Origin: CALAED01 sp036555725
Lineage (GTDB): Bacteria; Actinomycetota; Actinomycetes; Streptosporangiales; Streptosporangiaceae
Direction of reading: 5' to 3'
Assembly (NCBI GenBank): GCA_036555725.1
Contig: DATBKU010000146.1
Coordinates: 1 to 64,000, forward strand
DNA length: 64,000 nt
Shown here: positions 24,616 through 32,898 of the stretch, piece after piece
Layout of the letters: each line of letters begins with the position of its first letter
Position numbering within the stretch: the stretch's first letter is position 1
The notes under the pieces: generated by a model
The model's input: only the letters and a program-made list of their open reading frames with translations
Told to the model about the DNA's origin: nothing
The model's database searches: none
Position numbers and translations under genes: made by a program

Positions 24616-25578
24616 ATGACCACTCAACAGATTCACGCCGCCGTCCTGCACGGGATCGGCCAGACACCGCGCTACGAGGCGTTCCCGGCGCCGATGTCCC
24701 GCGACGACGAGGCGGTGGTGACGGTGACCGCGGCGGCGCTGAAGCCGTCCGACCGGTTGATGGCCCAGGGCGTGCACTACGCCCCGGCCGCGTTTCCGGC
24801 CGTCGTCGGCCTGGACGGCGTGGGCCGCTTGGACGACGGCACCCGGGTGGCGTTCTTCGCCCCGGAGCGACCCTACGGCGGCATGGCCGAGCGGACGCTG
24901 GTGCGCCAGGGCCGGTGGTTCCCGGTTCCCGACGGGGTCGACGACGTGATCGCCGCGGCGGTCCTGAACCCGGGCATGGCCGCCTGGAAGACGCTCGTCT
25001 GGGAGGGCGAGCTCGCCGCCGGGCAGCGGGTCCTCGTGCTCGGCGCGACCGGCACGTCCGGCCGGATCGCCGTCCAGCTCGCCGCGCGCAGCGGCGCTCA
25101 TGTCGTCGCGGCCGGGCGCAACCAGCGCGTCCTCGATCGGCTGGTGACGCGCGGTGCGGCCGCCGCGGTGAGGGTCGACCGCCCGCGCGCGGAGCTGGTC
25201 GCGGCGCTTGTCGCCGAGGGACCCTATGACCTGGTCGTCGACTACCTGTGGGGCGCTCCGGCGGAGGCGGTCTTCGCCGCGCTGGCCACCACCGGTACCG
25301 CCACCCCCAAGCGAATCCGCTACATCCAGGTCGGCATGACCGCGGGGGAGGCGGCGAGCCTGCCCGCCATGACGCTGCGGGCCGCGCCCATCGAGCTGAC
25401 CGGCAGCGGGATCGGCGGCCAGGCCGGGCTCGCCGACGCCGCGGCCGCCTTCGCGAGCCTGCTCGGGCAGGTCACCGCCGGTGAGATCACGCTCGACACC
25501 GAGCCGGTGCCGCTCACCGACGTCGAACGGGTCTGGCCGCACGCCGCGAGCGACCGGCGCGTCGTCTTCGTCCCCTGA
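24616..25578 (+). CDS. Zinc-independent MDR alcohol dehydrogenase / quinone oxidoreductase
   Basis: 320 aa, ATG 24616. GroES-like N-terminus (VTVTAAALKPSDRLMAQG, FPAVVGLDGVGRL), then Rossmann motif VLVLGATGTSGRIAVQLA (about 140-157). No structural-zinc Cys cluster and no catalytic Cys at the usual site, so it belongs to the zinc-less quinone reductase type using NADPH. Substrate probably a reactive carbonyl or quinone that also releases the divergent MarR. Confidence 0.85.
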   Translation: MTTQQIHAAVLHGIGQTPRYEAFPAPMSRDDEAVVTVTAAALKPSDRLMAQGVHYAPAAFPAVVGLDGVGRLDDGTRVAFFAPERPYGGMAERTLVRQGRWFPVPDGVDDVIAAAVLNPGMAAWKTLVWEGELAAGQRVLVLGATGTSGRIAVQLAARSGAHVVAAGRNQRVLDRLVTRGAAAAVRVDRPRAELVAALVAEGPYDLVVDYLWGAPAEAVFAALATTGTATPKRIRYIQVGMTAGEAASLPAMTLRAAPIELTGSGIGGQAGLADAAAAFASLLGQVTAGEITLDTEPVPLTDVERVWPHAASDRRVVFVP

Positions 25579-25583
25579 GACCG

Positions 25584-26075
25584 TCAGCCGGAGCGGGCCT
25601 GGCGCCATTCGGCGCTGTCGAGGAAGTGGTTGTCGAAGCGGTCCTGGGATTCCAGCAGCTCGTCGAGGGTGGCTTCGCCGGCCCCGAGGCGTGCGAGCAG
25701 CCGGAAGTAGTCGAACCGTTCGACGCCAGGGGTGATGACGATCAGCACGTCCGCGGGAGCGCCCGGCGCCGCGCCGAAGGCGTGGGCCATGTTCGGCGGC
25801 ACGGCCAGCAGGTCGCCCTCGCCGGCGGTGACGACGTCCTTGCCGGCCAGCACCTGCAGCCGGCCGGCCAGCACGTAGAACAGCTCGGTCGCGGTCGCGT
25901 GGTAGTGCGGCACCGCACCGTCGGCGCCCGTGGCCAAGGTCACCCGCTGGCTGCTGAAGGCGCCACCGATGGCGCTGGCGTCGGCGAGCAGGCGCACGGT
26001 GGTCGATTCACCGCCGACGATCTCCGCCTCGGCCGCGCGCACGACCACCGCCTCGTTGGGGCTGACGAATGACAT
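25584..26075 (-). CDS. Cupin domain protein
   Basis: 163 aa single cupin. Motif 1 is PHYHATATELFYVLAGRLQV (about 56-75: H57, H59, E64), motif 2 GDLLAVPPNMAHAFG (H98 region), so a metal site is complete. Similar stand-alone cupins are quercetin-dioxygenase-like. The C-terminal 40 residues are helical. A strong hairpin lies 24 bases upstream, closing the preceding gene, so this gene has its own promoter or is translated separately. Confidence 0.85.
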   Translation of the reverse strand: MSFVSPNEAVVVRAAEAEIVGGESTTVRLLADASAIGGAFSSQRVTLATGADGAVPHYHATATELFYVLAGRLQVLAGKDVVTAGEGDLLAVPPNMAHAFGAAPGAPADVLIVITPGVERFDYFRLLARLGAGEATLDELLESQDRFDNHFLDSAEWRQARSG

Positions 26076-26098
26076 GCGCGCCTCTCCCTGTCCGCCGA

Positions 26099-26127
26099 AG
26101 GCCGTACGACTTGTGATCGTACGGCCT
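26099..26127 (-). terminator. Strong hairpin downstream of the S41 gene
   Basis: AGGCCGTACGA, 7-base loop CTTGTGA, TCGTACGGCCT: a perfect 11-bp stem, 12 bases after the S41 stop. No T tract follows on the minus strand; in high-GC actinobacteria such stems often serve as terminators. Confidence 0.65.
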
Positions 26128-26139
26128 CGTTGGCGGCCG

Positions 26140-28074
26140 CTATGCGGAGAGGGTCGTGCGCAGCTTCAGCTCCGGGCCCTGCCGGACGAAGGTGCGGGCC
26201 GCGACAAGGTCGGCCCCGTCGTACCCGACGATCTGGACCACGTCCGGCGTGCCGGCGCCGGGTACCACCAGCGGGCCGGGGTTGCCGCCCAGGTCGGCGG
26301 TGAGGCGCGGCCGGCCGTCGACGATGACGTCGGCGCGGTCGATGCCGAGCACCCCGAAGGTGGCGGTGAGCTCACCGCTCGCTTCGGACAGCGTGACGTC
26401 GAAGCGGCGCGGCTCGCTCTTGGCGAGCAAGACCGCGGCGGCGGCCATCAGGTCGGCGTCGTCGTTCATGATGTCGTTGCGGGTGATCGGGTGCCGTTCG
26501 TCGGGGACCACGCCGTAGTCCTCGAGCGGCGTGCCGGCGTGCGGCCCGACGCGGAGCACGCGCCGGATCACGATGGACAGGTCGGCGTTGCCAGGCAACG
26601 GCCGGTAGGGGGAGTCGCCGGTCGCGGGCAGCGCGCCGAGCAGCTCCTTCATTTGCCAGATGTTGCCGCCGCCCGCGCCGGTGTTGCCATCGACGCCGAG
26701 CACCCGCCCGATCCGGTTGTCCTGGAACCCGGCCGCGAAGATGTCGGCCGCGGAGTAGCAACGGGCGTCGGTGACCAAGATCACCGGACCGAAGTACGAC
26801 TGGGGCACCGCGGCGAGCAGGTCCGCCGGCGTGAACGGGACGGCGGCCGAGTGGGTCGCCCCCGACTCCAGTGCCTGCTCCATCGAGGGGCGCCAGTCGG
26901 CCAGGCCGTCGTCCGCTCGGCAGATCCGCAGGTTGAGTGGGGTGGCCGCGAACTGCCCGGGCTCGGACTCGACCGTGTGTGCGGTGAGCGCCTGCAGGCA
27001 CATCTCGGACGCCCAGATCGCCCCGCCGAGGTTGCCGCGGATGTCCACGACCAGCCCGTCCGGCGGCAGCTTGCCGAGCAGCCGGATGAACTCGCGGACG
27101 AAGTTGAATACGTCGCCTACCGTCGCGTCGCCGCTCGCCCGCGGGACGAAGGTACGGATCCGCAGGTGGCCGAAGATCCGGCCGCCCGCCGACACGCGGC
27201 GCGCCTCGAACATGGTGGAGAACTCCGGGGTGACGTCGATGCCGTCGGGCCCGGTGGCAACCGGCTCGCCGGACCGCTCCGCGGCGATGTACTCGGGCGC
27301 GAACAGCATGGTCCGCAGCCGGGAGAGCTGGGCGCCCTCGACGTCGAGCCCGAGCGGGACGCCGCGGGCGTCGCCCCGGGTGGCGGCGGACTCGGGCACG
27401 AACGGATGAACGTTCCAGACCGGCTCGATGGTGCGCGCCTGGCCTTCGAGGTCGATGTAACTGATGGTGATCCAGTCCTCGTCCGGCGGCGGCCCGAAGG
27501 CGAGCGAACGTACGGTGAACAGCTGTACGGCGCGGGCGTGCCGGGCGTCGGGGTTGGCGCCGGGCAGCCGTTGGCCGAAGCGCTCGACGGCCCGCGCGAT
27601 GGGCACGCCGTTCCAGTGGGTCACCTCGACGCCGAAGCGGAAGTGTTCGTCGAGCTCTGGCTGTTCGGCGGTCAACCGTCCCACCAGGTAGCGCGTTCGC
27701 CCGTCCTCGGTGAACTCCTTGAGCAGGAACGGCAGCCGCGCGACGGCGCCGTTGAACGGCCGCGGCAGCGTGTAGCGGGAGTGCAGGTCGCGCAGCGAGT
27801 TGAAGATGTCCACCAGCTCGTTATGGAACAGCCATTCCGGCTCCGGCGCCTCCGGACGGCCGAGCCGCTGCTGCATGAGGCGGAGCCGCTGCAGCGGGTT
27901 GATGCCGTACCGCGCCACCTTGAACGGCAGCAGCGCGTAGTTCTGCTCCACGAGCAACAGCGCCTGCTCCACGATCAGCCGGCGGTCGTCGACGGACAGC
28001 TCGCCGACCTCGTGCGTGCTGAGAAACTCCGGCAGAGTCACGGCGGCCGTGAGTTCGTCGCGTGTCTCGGACAT
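26140..28074 (-). CDS. S41 family peptidase-like protein (C-terminal processing protease fold)
   Basis: 644 aa from ATG 28074, decided by AAAGGAGGC upstream. Helical N-terminal domain to about 130 (EVGELSVDDRRLIVEQALLL), then a PDZ-like region and the S41 catalytic domain: GLVVDIRGNLGG near 370 and DARCYSAADIFAAGFQD with Ser441 as nucleophile candidate. No signal peptide, so it appears cytosolic, unlike CtpA-type proteases. Adjacent inverted repeat at 28123-28139. Function in the cell unknown; the family cleaves C-terminal tails. Confidence 0.8.
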   Translation of the reverse strand: MSETRDELTAAVTLPEFLSTHEVGELSVDDRRLIVEQALLLVEQNYALLPFKVARYGINPLQRLRLMQQRLGRPEAPEPEWLFHNELVDIFNSLRDLHSRYTLPRPFNGAVARLPFLLKEFTEDGRTRYLVGRLTAEQPELDEHFRFGVEVTHWNGVPIARAVERFGQRLPGANPDARHARAVQLFTVRSLAFGPPPDEDWITISYIDLEGQARTIEPVWNVHPFVPESAATRGDARGVPLGLDVEGAQLSRLRTMLFAPEYIAAERSGEPVATGPDGIDVTPEFSTMFEARRVSAGGRIFGHLRIRTFVPRASGDATVGDVFNFVREFIRLLGKLPPDGLVVDIRGNLGGAIWASEMCLQALTAHTVESEPGQFAATPLNLRICRADDGLADWRPSMEQALESGATHSAAVPFTPADLLAAVPQSYFGPVILVTDARCYSAADIFAAGFQDNRIGRVLGVDGNTGAGGGNIWQMKELLGALPATGDSPYRPLPGNADLSIVIRRVLRVGPHAGTPLEDYGVVPDERHPITRNDIMNDDADLMAAAAVLLAKSEPRRFDVTLSEASGELTATFGVLGIDRADVIVDGRPRLTADLGGNPGPLVVPGAGTPDVVQIVGYDGADLVAARTFVRQGPELKLRTTLSA

Positions 28075-28122
28075 GGCAGCCTCCTTTCCGCCGATCGTCC
28101 GCCGGACGGACGCCACCTGACC

Positions 28123-28139
28123 TGAGTAGCCCCTACTCA
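28123..28139. promoter_or_regulatory. Inverted repeat TGAGTAG-CCC-CTACTCA
   Basis: Perfect 7-bp arms with a 3-base centre, 49 bases upstream of the S41 start and 24 bases after the cyclase stop. It may be an operator for the S41 gene or a terminator for the cyclase gene; length of loop favours an operator. Confidence 0.45.
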
Positions 28140-28162
28140 ATTGAGTCCGTACGCGGGAGGGG

Positions 28163-29077
28163 TTACTCGGGGAGGCGGGCGAAGGCGCGTACGGGAACGG
28201 TGCCGAGGCCGGCCACGCGGAGCGGCACGGCGGTGAACCGCGCGCCGGTCGGCGGCAGCTGATCGAGGCCGGTCAGATGCTCGACGATCGGGATCCCGGC
28301 GGCGAGCAGCCCGGTGTGCGCCGGCCGCGCCGGGTCGGCGGTGTCGTCGATGTTGGCCGCGTCGATGCCGACCAGCGCGGGGCCGTGGTCGACGAGCCAC
28401 TCGGCGCCGGCGCGGGTGAGGAAGTGGGCCTCCTCGGCGTACGCCGGGGTGCCGAAGCGGGCGGCGTCGCCGGTGTGCAGCAGCACGGCCGCGCCGGCGA
28501 CGTCGAGCGGAGCCAGCGCGCCGACGTCGACGCCGCGCGAGGCGGCGCCGGTCACGCGCACCACGACCGCCGGCAGGTCGGCCGTGCGCTCCAGCGGGAG
28601 GGCGCTGAGGTCGGCGCGGTCCGGGTAGCGGTGGAAGGGCGTGTCGAGATAGGTCCCCGTGTTGCTGAGAATCGTCAGCCAGTCGATGGTGAACTCGACG
28701 CCCGGCGCATAGTGCCCGCGGGACGCCTCCCTGGTCAGGTATGGCGTGATGGTCGGGCCGGGCAGCCCCGAGTAGGTCGTCATCCCGGCGCGGATCACAT
28801 GGTTGAGCTCCACCAGACGCCCGCCTGCGGCGGCTGGGGCGCGGCCGCGATCCGACGGGCCGCCCCGCGTGCCCTTGTGCGGCTCGGCGAACACCTCCAC
28901 GTTGCTGAGCTCGACCTTGTCGGTCATCAACAATCCGAGCGAGGCGACGAACAGCGCGGCGATCTCGGCTTCGCCGGCGTCGGCCCCCGGCACGTCGACC
29001 CGGAACCCGTGCACGGCCAGGTCGCCACCGTTGCCGAAGGTGATGGCGGCGTCGAAGGAGGCGCGGTACTCGGTCAC
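28163..29077 (-). CDS. Cyclase family protein (KynB-like) with extra N-terminal domain
   Basis: 304 aa from GTG 29077. Residues 1-80 form a small domain (EYRASFDAAITFGNGGDLAV, then LLMTDKVELSNVEVFAEPHKG) not found in plain kynurenine formamidase. From ~95 the cyclase fold begins: VELNHVIRAGMTTYSGLPGP, the metal motif NTGTYLDTPFHRY (D and H kept, first His replaced by Asn) and AEWLVDHGPALVGIDAANID. Probable metal-dependent amidohydrolase; substrate unknown. Divergent from a DJ-1/PfpI gene. Confidence 0.8.
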   Translation of the reverse strand: MTEYRASFDAAITFGNGGDLAVHGFRVDVPGADAGEAEIAALFVASLGLLMTDKVELSNVEVFAEPHKGTRGGPSDRGRAPAAAGGRLVELNHVIRAGMTTYSGLPGPTITPYLTREASRGHYAPGVEFTIDWLTILSNTGTYLDTPFHRYPDRADLSALPLERTADLPAVVVRVTGAASRGVDVGALAPLDVAGAAVLLHTGDAARFGTPAYAEEAHFLTRAGAEWLVDHGPALVGIDAANIDDTADPARPAHTGLLAAGIPIVEHLTGLDQLPPTGARFTAVPLRVAGLGTVPVRAFARLPE

Positions 29078-29118
29078 GGCCGTAGCCAACCATCGGACGG
29101 TTCTCCAGTCGATTCCTC

Positions 29119-29156
29119 TTGACAGCAGATTGTCGATATGACAGTATGCTGTCATA
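29119..29156. promoter_or_regulatory. Operator with promoter -35, DJ-1/MarR operon
   Basis: TATGACAGTATGCTGTCATA (29137-29156) is a palindrome with 8-bp arms. A related weaker copy TGACAGCAGATTGTCGA lies at 29120-29136, and TTGACA (29119-29124) is a -35 candidate. The likely reader is the MarR encoded second in the operon (29794-30240). Confidence 0.7.
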
Positions 29157-29170
29157 ATTAAGGAGGAGCC

Positions 29171-29797
29171 ATGACGATGACCAAGGTGCACATGGCGGTC
29201 TACGACGACCTGTCCGACTGGGAGGTCGGCTTCGCGACGGCGCACGTCAACAGCGCCCGCTGGCAGCGCGAGCCGGGCCGCTACCATGTCGTCACGGTGG
29301 GCGAGACGCCGGGCCCCGTCACGACGATGGGCGGCATGCGCATCCTCCCCGACGCCGTGCTCGACGATCTCCGGCCGGCCGACAGCGCCATGCTGATCCT
29401 GGCTGGTGCCGACTCCTGGCTGATCCCCGGAGGCAACAGGGCGTTCGCCGACAAGGCGCGCGAGTTCCTCGACGCGGGTGTGCCCGTCGCGGCGATCTGC
29501 GGGGCCACCGGGGGGCTGGCCGCGGCCGGCCTGCTCGACGACCGCGACCACACGAGCAATGCGGCGGAGTTCCTCGCCGCCACCGGATACCGGGGCGCCT
29601 CCCGCTACCGCGACGTGCCCGCGATGACCGACGGCGACCTCATCACGGCCAGCGGCACCGCGCCCGCCGCGTTCGCCCGCGAGGTGCTGGCCCGGCTCGG
29701 CGTCTACGAGCCGCACGTGCTCGCCTCCTGGTACAAGCTGTACGGGCTCGGCGACCCGGCCGGGTTCTTCGAGCTGGCAGGGGCCGCGCGGCCGTGA
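29171..29797 (+). CDS. DJ-1/PfpI family protein (type 1 glutamine amidotransferase-like)
   Basis: 208 aa; AAGGAGG sits just before ATG 29171. The nucleophile elbow is AAICGATGGL with Cys110; Glu19 in SDWEVG is the conserved DJ-1 acid; ILAGADSWL provides the oxyanion side. Cytoplasmic. Probably a glyoxalase, deglycase or amidase-type stress enzyme. Coupled by a GTGA overlap to the marR gene. Confidence 0.88.
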   Translation: MTMTKVHMAVYDDLSDWEVGFATAHVNSARWQREPGRYHVVTVGETPGPVTTMGGMRILPDAVLDDLRPADSAMLILAGADSWLIPGGNRAFADKAREFLDAGVPVAAICGATGGLAAAGLLDDRDHTSNAAEFLAATGYRGASRYRDVPAMTDGDLITASGTAPAAFAREVLARLGVYEPHVLASWYKLYGLGDPAGFFELAGAARP

Positions 29798-30240
29798 CGT
29801 ACGAACAGCAGCTGCTCAGCACCGCCGCGCTGACGGCGTTCCGGCTGAACGGCCAGTTCCTGGAGGTCGCCGAGCACCTGGCCGGGCCCGTCGGGCTCAC
29901 CGCGGCCTGGTGGCAGGTGCTCGGCGCGGTGCTGGACCGGCCGTTGCCGGTCGCCGGCATCGCGCGCGAGATGGGCATCACCCGCCAAAGCGTTCAGCGG
30001 ATCGCCGACCTCCTCGTCGAGCGGGGCCTGGCGGAGTACGCGACCAACCCGGCGCATCGGCGCGCCAAGCTGCTCCGCCCTACGAACGGGGGGCTGGCGG
30101 CGGTGCACCGCATCGACCCGGCCCACGCGGCCTTCGCCAAACGCCTGGCCGACGAGCTGAGCCGCCGCGACTTCGAGCATGTGGTGGCCGCGCTGAAACG
30201 GCTTACCCAGGCGCTCGACGCCCTGGCTCCGGAGACATAG
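29794..30240 (+). CDS. MarR family transcriptional regulator
   Basis: 148 aa, GTG 29794 overlapping the preceding stop by four bases. Winged helix VAGIAREMGITRQSVQRIADLLVERGLAEYATNPAHRRAKLLRPT (about 53-97). Likely an autoregulator of the DJ-1-marR operon through the 29137-29156 palindrome. Confidence 0.9.
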   Translation: MTYEQQLLSTAALTAFRLNGQFLEVAEHLAGPVGLTAAWWQVLGAVLDRPLPVAGIAREMGITRQSVQRIADLLVERGLAEYATNPAHRRAKLLRPTNGGLAAVHRIDPAHAAFAKRLADELSRRDFEHVVAALKRLTQALDALAPET

Positions 30241-30246
30241 GAGCGG

Positions 30247-30265
30247 CAGGGGACTTGCCCTGTTT
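30247..30265 (+). terminator. Weak terminator-like hairpin
   Basis: CAGGG-GACTTG-CCCTG followed by TTT, 6 bases after the marR stop. The stem is short, so the call is tentative. Confidence 0.35.
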
Positions 30266-30280
30266 CGGTAGCATCACCGG

Positions 30281-31081
30281 ATGACCGGCACGGGGCCGAT
30301 TCCGGGCCTTAACCCGCGTGTGCCAACGGCGGCGCGCGTGTACGACTACATGCTCGGCGGCAAGGACAACTTCGCCGCCGACCGCGAGCTCGCCGAGCAG
30401 CTCATCGCCAATGCCCCGGAGAGCCCATGGATCGCCCGGCAGAATCGGGCGTTCCTGGGCCGCGCGGTCCGCTACTGCGCCGAGCACGGCATCCGGCAGT
30501 TCCTCGACCTCGGCAGCGGGCTGCCCACCCAGGAGAACGTGCACGAGGTCGCGCAGCGGGTGGATCCGTCCAGCCGCGTCGTGTACGTGGACAACGATCC
30601 GATGGCCGTGTTGCACGCTCGGGCACTGCTGGCCAACGGCGCGGGCGTGGTGGCGGTCGACGGCGACCTGCGTCGGCCCGCCGAGATCATCGCGAACGAC
30701 GAGGTGCGCCGGCTGATCGACTTCTCCCGGCCGACGGCGGTGCTGATCGTCTCGATCTTCCACTTCACCCCCGACAGCGAGGACCCCGCCGGGATCGTGG
30801 CCCAATACGTCGACGCGATGGCTCCCGGCAGCTACCTGGTGCTGTCCCACGCCACCCACGACGTCAAGCCGGATAAGGCGTCCAAGGCCAGGGACCTCTA
30901 CCGGCGGGCCGCCTCGCCCATGATCACGCGATCGAAGGCAGCGGTCGGCGCGCTGTTCGGCGACCTCGAGCTGGTGGATCCCGGGCTGGTGTTCACCGCG
31001 GAGTGGCGCCCGTACGACGAGGTCCCCGAGCCGGAGACCTCCGGTCTGTACGCCGGCGTGGCACGCAAGCCCGGCCGCTGA
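30281..31081 (+). CDS. DUF574-family SAM-dependent methyltransferase
   Basis: 266 aa. Family signature ARVYDYMLGGKDNFAADREL (19-38), the SAM site QFLDLGSGLPTQENVHEVAQ (about 73-92) and RVVYVDNDPMAVLHARALLA. These actinomycete proteins occur in many copies per genome; some modify natural products but most are uncharacterised. A second copy lies at 40420-41271. It appears monocistronic; ribosome site not obvious (start by family match MTGTGPIPGLNPRVPTAARV). Confidence 0.9.
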   Translation: MTGTGPIPGLNPRVPTAARVYDYMLGGKDNFAADRELAEQLIANAPESPWIARQNRAFLGRAVRYCAEHGIRQFLDLGSGLPTQENVHEVAQRVDPSSRVVYVDNDPMAVLHARALLANGAGVVAVDGDLRRPAEIIANDEVRRLIDFSRPTAVLIVSIFHFTPDSEDPAGIVAQYVDAMAPGSYLVLSHATHDVKPDKASKARDLYRRAASPMITRSKAAVGALFGDLELVDPGLVFTAEWRPYDEVPEPETSGLYAGVARKPGR

Positions 31082-31189
31082 CGCACCCGTACGTAGGTAC
31101 TCCCGCGACATGGACGGGTTTCGCCGGATACCGGATTTATCCGGATAACGCGAGGCTGAGTGCGTTGGACCGACGGGGAGCGGGAACGG

Positions 31190-31849
31190 ATGCCGACCAC
31201 GACAGCACGGCCTGACACGTACGACATGGTGCTCGTCCACCGAGTGTTCCGGCGCGAATTGGGGGCCGCGCCGGAGCTCGTGCGGCGGGTCCGGTCGGGT
31301 GATCGGGAACGTGCCGCCGTGATCGCCGAGCACGTCGCCCTGCTCCTCGTCGATCTGCACCATCACCACACCGGAGAGGACGAGCTGCTGTGGCCCAGGC
31401 TGCGGCGGCGTACGGATGTGGAACCGGCGCTGATCCGGCGCATGGAAACCCAGCATGACCTGATCAGCGCCCTGATGGACGAGGCGAACGCGGTGCTGCC
31501 GGCCTGGCGGAAGGACCCGGACGCCGCGGCGGCCGAGCGGCTCGCCGACACCCTCGACCGGCTCGCCTCCGAGCTCGACATCCATCTGCGCGAGGAGGAG
31601 GCCGAGATCCTGCCGCTGGCCACCGAGCACCTCACGGTGGCGGAATGGGAGGAGCTCGGCGAGCGCGGTCTCGACGGAGTGGCCAGAAGCCGCCTGTTGT
31701 GGGCGCTCAGCGCCATTCTCGACGGCGCCGGCGAAGCCGAGCGGGCCAAGTTCATGTCAAAGGTGCCACTGCCCGCGCGCATCGCGTGGCGGCTGGTGGG
31801 GCGCCGCTCCTACCGGCGCCGGCGGCGGCTCATATACGGCAGCGCCTGA
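31190..31849 (+). CDS. Hemerythrin HHE domain protein
   Basis: 219 aa from ATG 31190 (GGAGCGGGAACGG upstream). The di-iron helices carry MVLVHRVFRREL, LLLVDLHHHHTGEDELLWPRL (about 48-68), METQHDLISALMDE and LDIHLREEEAEILPL, giving the His/Glu ligands of the family. C-terminal 40 residues are basic. O2, NO or iron sensing is likely. A CCGGAT-TT-ATCCGG palindrome at 31131-31144 lies 46 bases upstream and may be an operator. Unlike the broken copy at 18083, this one is complete. Confidence 0.88.
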   Translation: MPTTTARPDTYDMVLVHRVFRRELGAAPELVRRVRSGDRERAAVIAEHVALLLVDLHHHHTGEDELLWPRLRRRTDVEPALIRRMETQHDLISALMDEANAVLPAWRKDPDAAAAERLADTLDRLASELDIHLREEEAEILPLATEHLTVAEWEELGERGLDGVARSRLLWALSAILDGAGEAERAKFMSKVPLPARIAWRLVGRRSYRRRRRLIYGSA

Positions 31850-32007
31850 CCGACGGCGGTTTCGCGCTGACCGGGCTCGGCGCCCGCCAGCGCGCCGCGG
31901 TATCAGGGTCGATGCGCGGGGCGGTCATCGAGGCGACCATCGCCTGACACCACGGGTGGCCGTTTTCGACAAGACCAACTCGGGCCGGGCGGCGCACGAT
32001 GCCTGGC

Positions 32008-32898
32008 ATGAGAGTAGGAATTGGGCTGCCGGCCGCGGTGCCGGAAACGGACATGACACAGCTCGGTCGCTGGGCCGCCGAGGCCGAGCGGGCCGGGTTC
32101 CGGTCGGTCGGGGTCATCGACCGGCTGGTCTACGACAACCTCGATCCGCTGACGGCGCTGGCCGCGGCGGCCGTGACCACCAGCCGGGTCGAGCTGATGT
32201 CGACGGTGATCAATGTGTGCTGGCGCGACAACGCCGTGCTGCTGGCCAAGCAGCTCTCGTCGGTCGTCCGTCTGTCGGGCGGACGGCTCACCGCGGGTCT
32301 CGGCATGGGCGGCTGGCCCGCCGATTACGAGGCCGCCGGGGTGCCGTTCGCGGGCCGGGCGGCGTTGTTCGAGAGCATGCTGGCCACCATGGGGCGCAGC
32401 TGGCGGGAGACTGGCGACCGGCCGCGGATCGTGCTGGCCGGCACGGTCGGCGCGGCCTTCACCCGGGCCGCGACCACGGACAGCTGCCAGGGCTGGGTGG
32501 CCCCGCTGATGGGGCAGCCGCTGCTGCGCGAGGGCGCTGCGGCCGTCGCGCGGGCCTGGGTCGCGGCCGGACGCGCGGGCCGGCCCCGGATCGTGACGGG
32601 ACGCTACGTCAGCCTGGGCGCCGACGCGGGAGCGGTCGCCGACGCGTACCTCCGCCACTACTACGGAGCGGACTCCTACCGCATCGCCCGGACCGACACG
32701 GTGACCGACGTCGTGGAGCTCCGCGCCGAGCTGCAGCGGCTGTCTGCCGTCGGCTGCGACGACGTGCTGCTGTACCCGTGCGCGGGCGGCCTGGAGCAGG
32801 TGAGCCTGCTGGCCCACGCGCTGCACGAGGCCTGGCCGGAGTTCGGATCGGAGCCGGGCGACGGCCCGCGGCAATACGAGAGCAGGATGATCGCATGA
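32008..32898 (+). CDS. LLM-class flavin-dependent oxidoreductase
   Basis: 296 aa, ATG 32008 chosen for family N-terminus MRVGIGLPAAVP; no clear ribosome site, so ATG 31999 cannot be excluded. TIM-barrel motifs: GFRSVGVIDRLVYDNLDPLTALA (about 31-53), LAKQLSSVVRLSGGRLTAGLGMG and CDDVLLYPCAGG at the end. Cofactor F420 or FMN. Overlaps the next gene by four bases (ATGA), so the two proteins probably act together. Confidence 0.85.
   Translation: MRVGIGLPAAVPETDMTQLGRWAAEAERAGFRSVGVIDRLVYDNLDPLTALAAAAVTTSRVELMSTVINVCWRDNAVLLAKQLSSVVRLSGGRLTAGLGMGGWPADYEAAGVPFAGRAALFESMLATMGRSWRETGDRPRIVLAGTVGAAFTRAATTDSCQGWVAPLMGQPLLREGAAAVARAWVAAGRAGRPRIVTGRYVSLGADAGAVADAYLRHYYGADSYRIARTDTVTDVVELRAELQRLSAVGCDDVLLYPCAGGLEQVSLLAHALHEAWPEFGSEPGDGPRQYESRMIA

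Noticed and set aside
25930..28125. 731-codon plus-strand frame
   Set aside because: Antisense of the S41 gene, no protein-like motifs.
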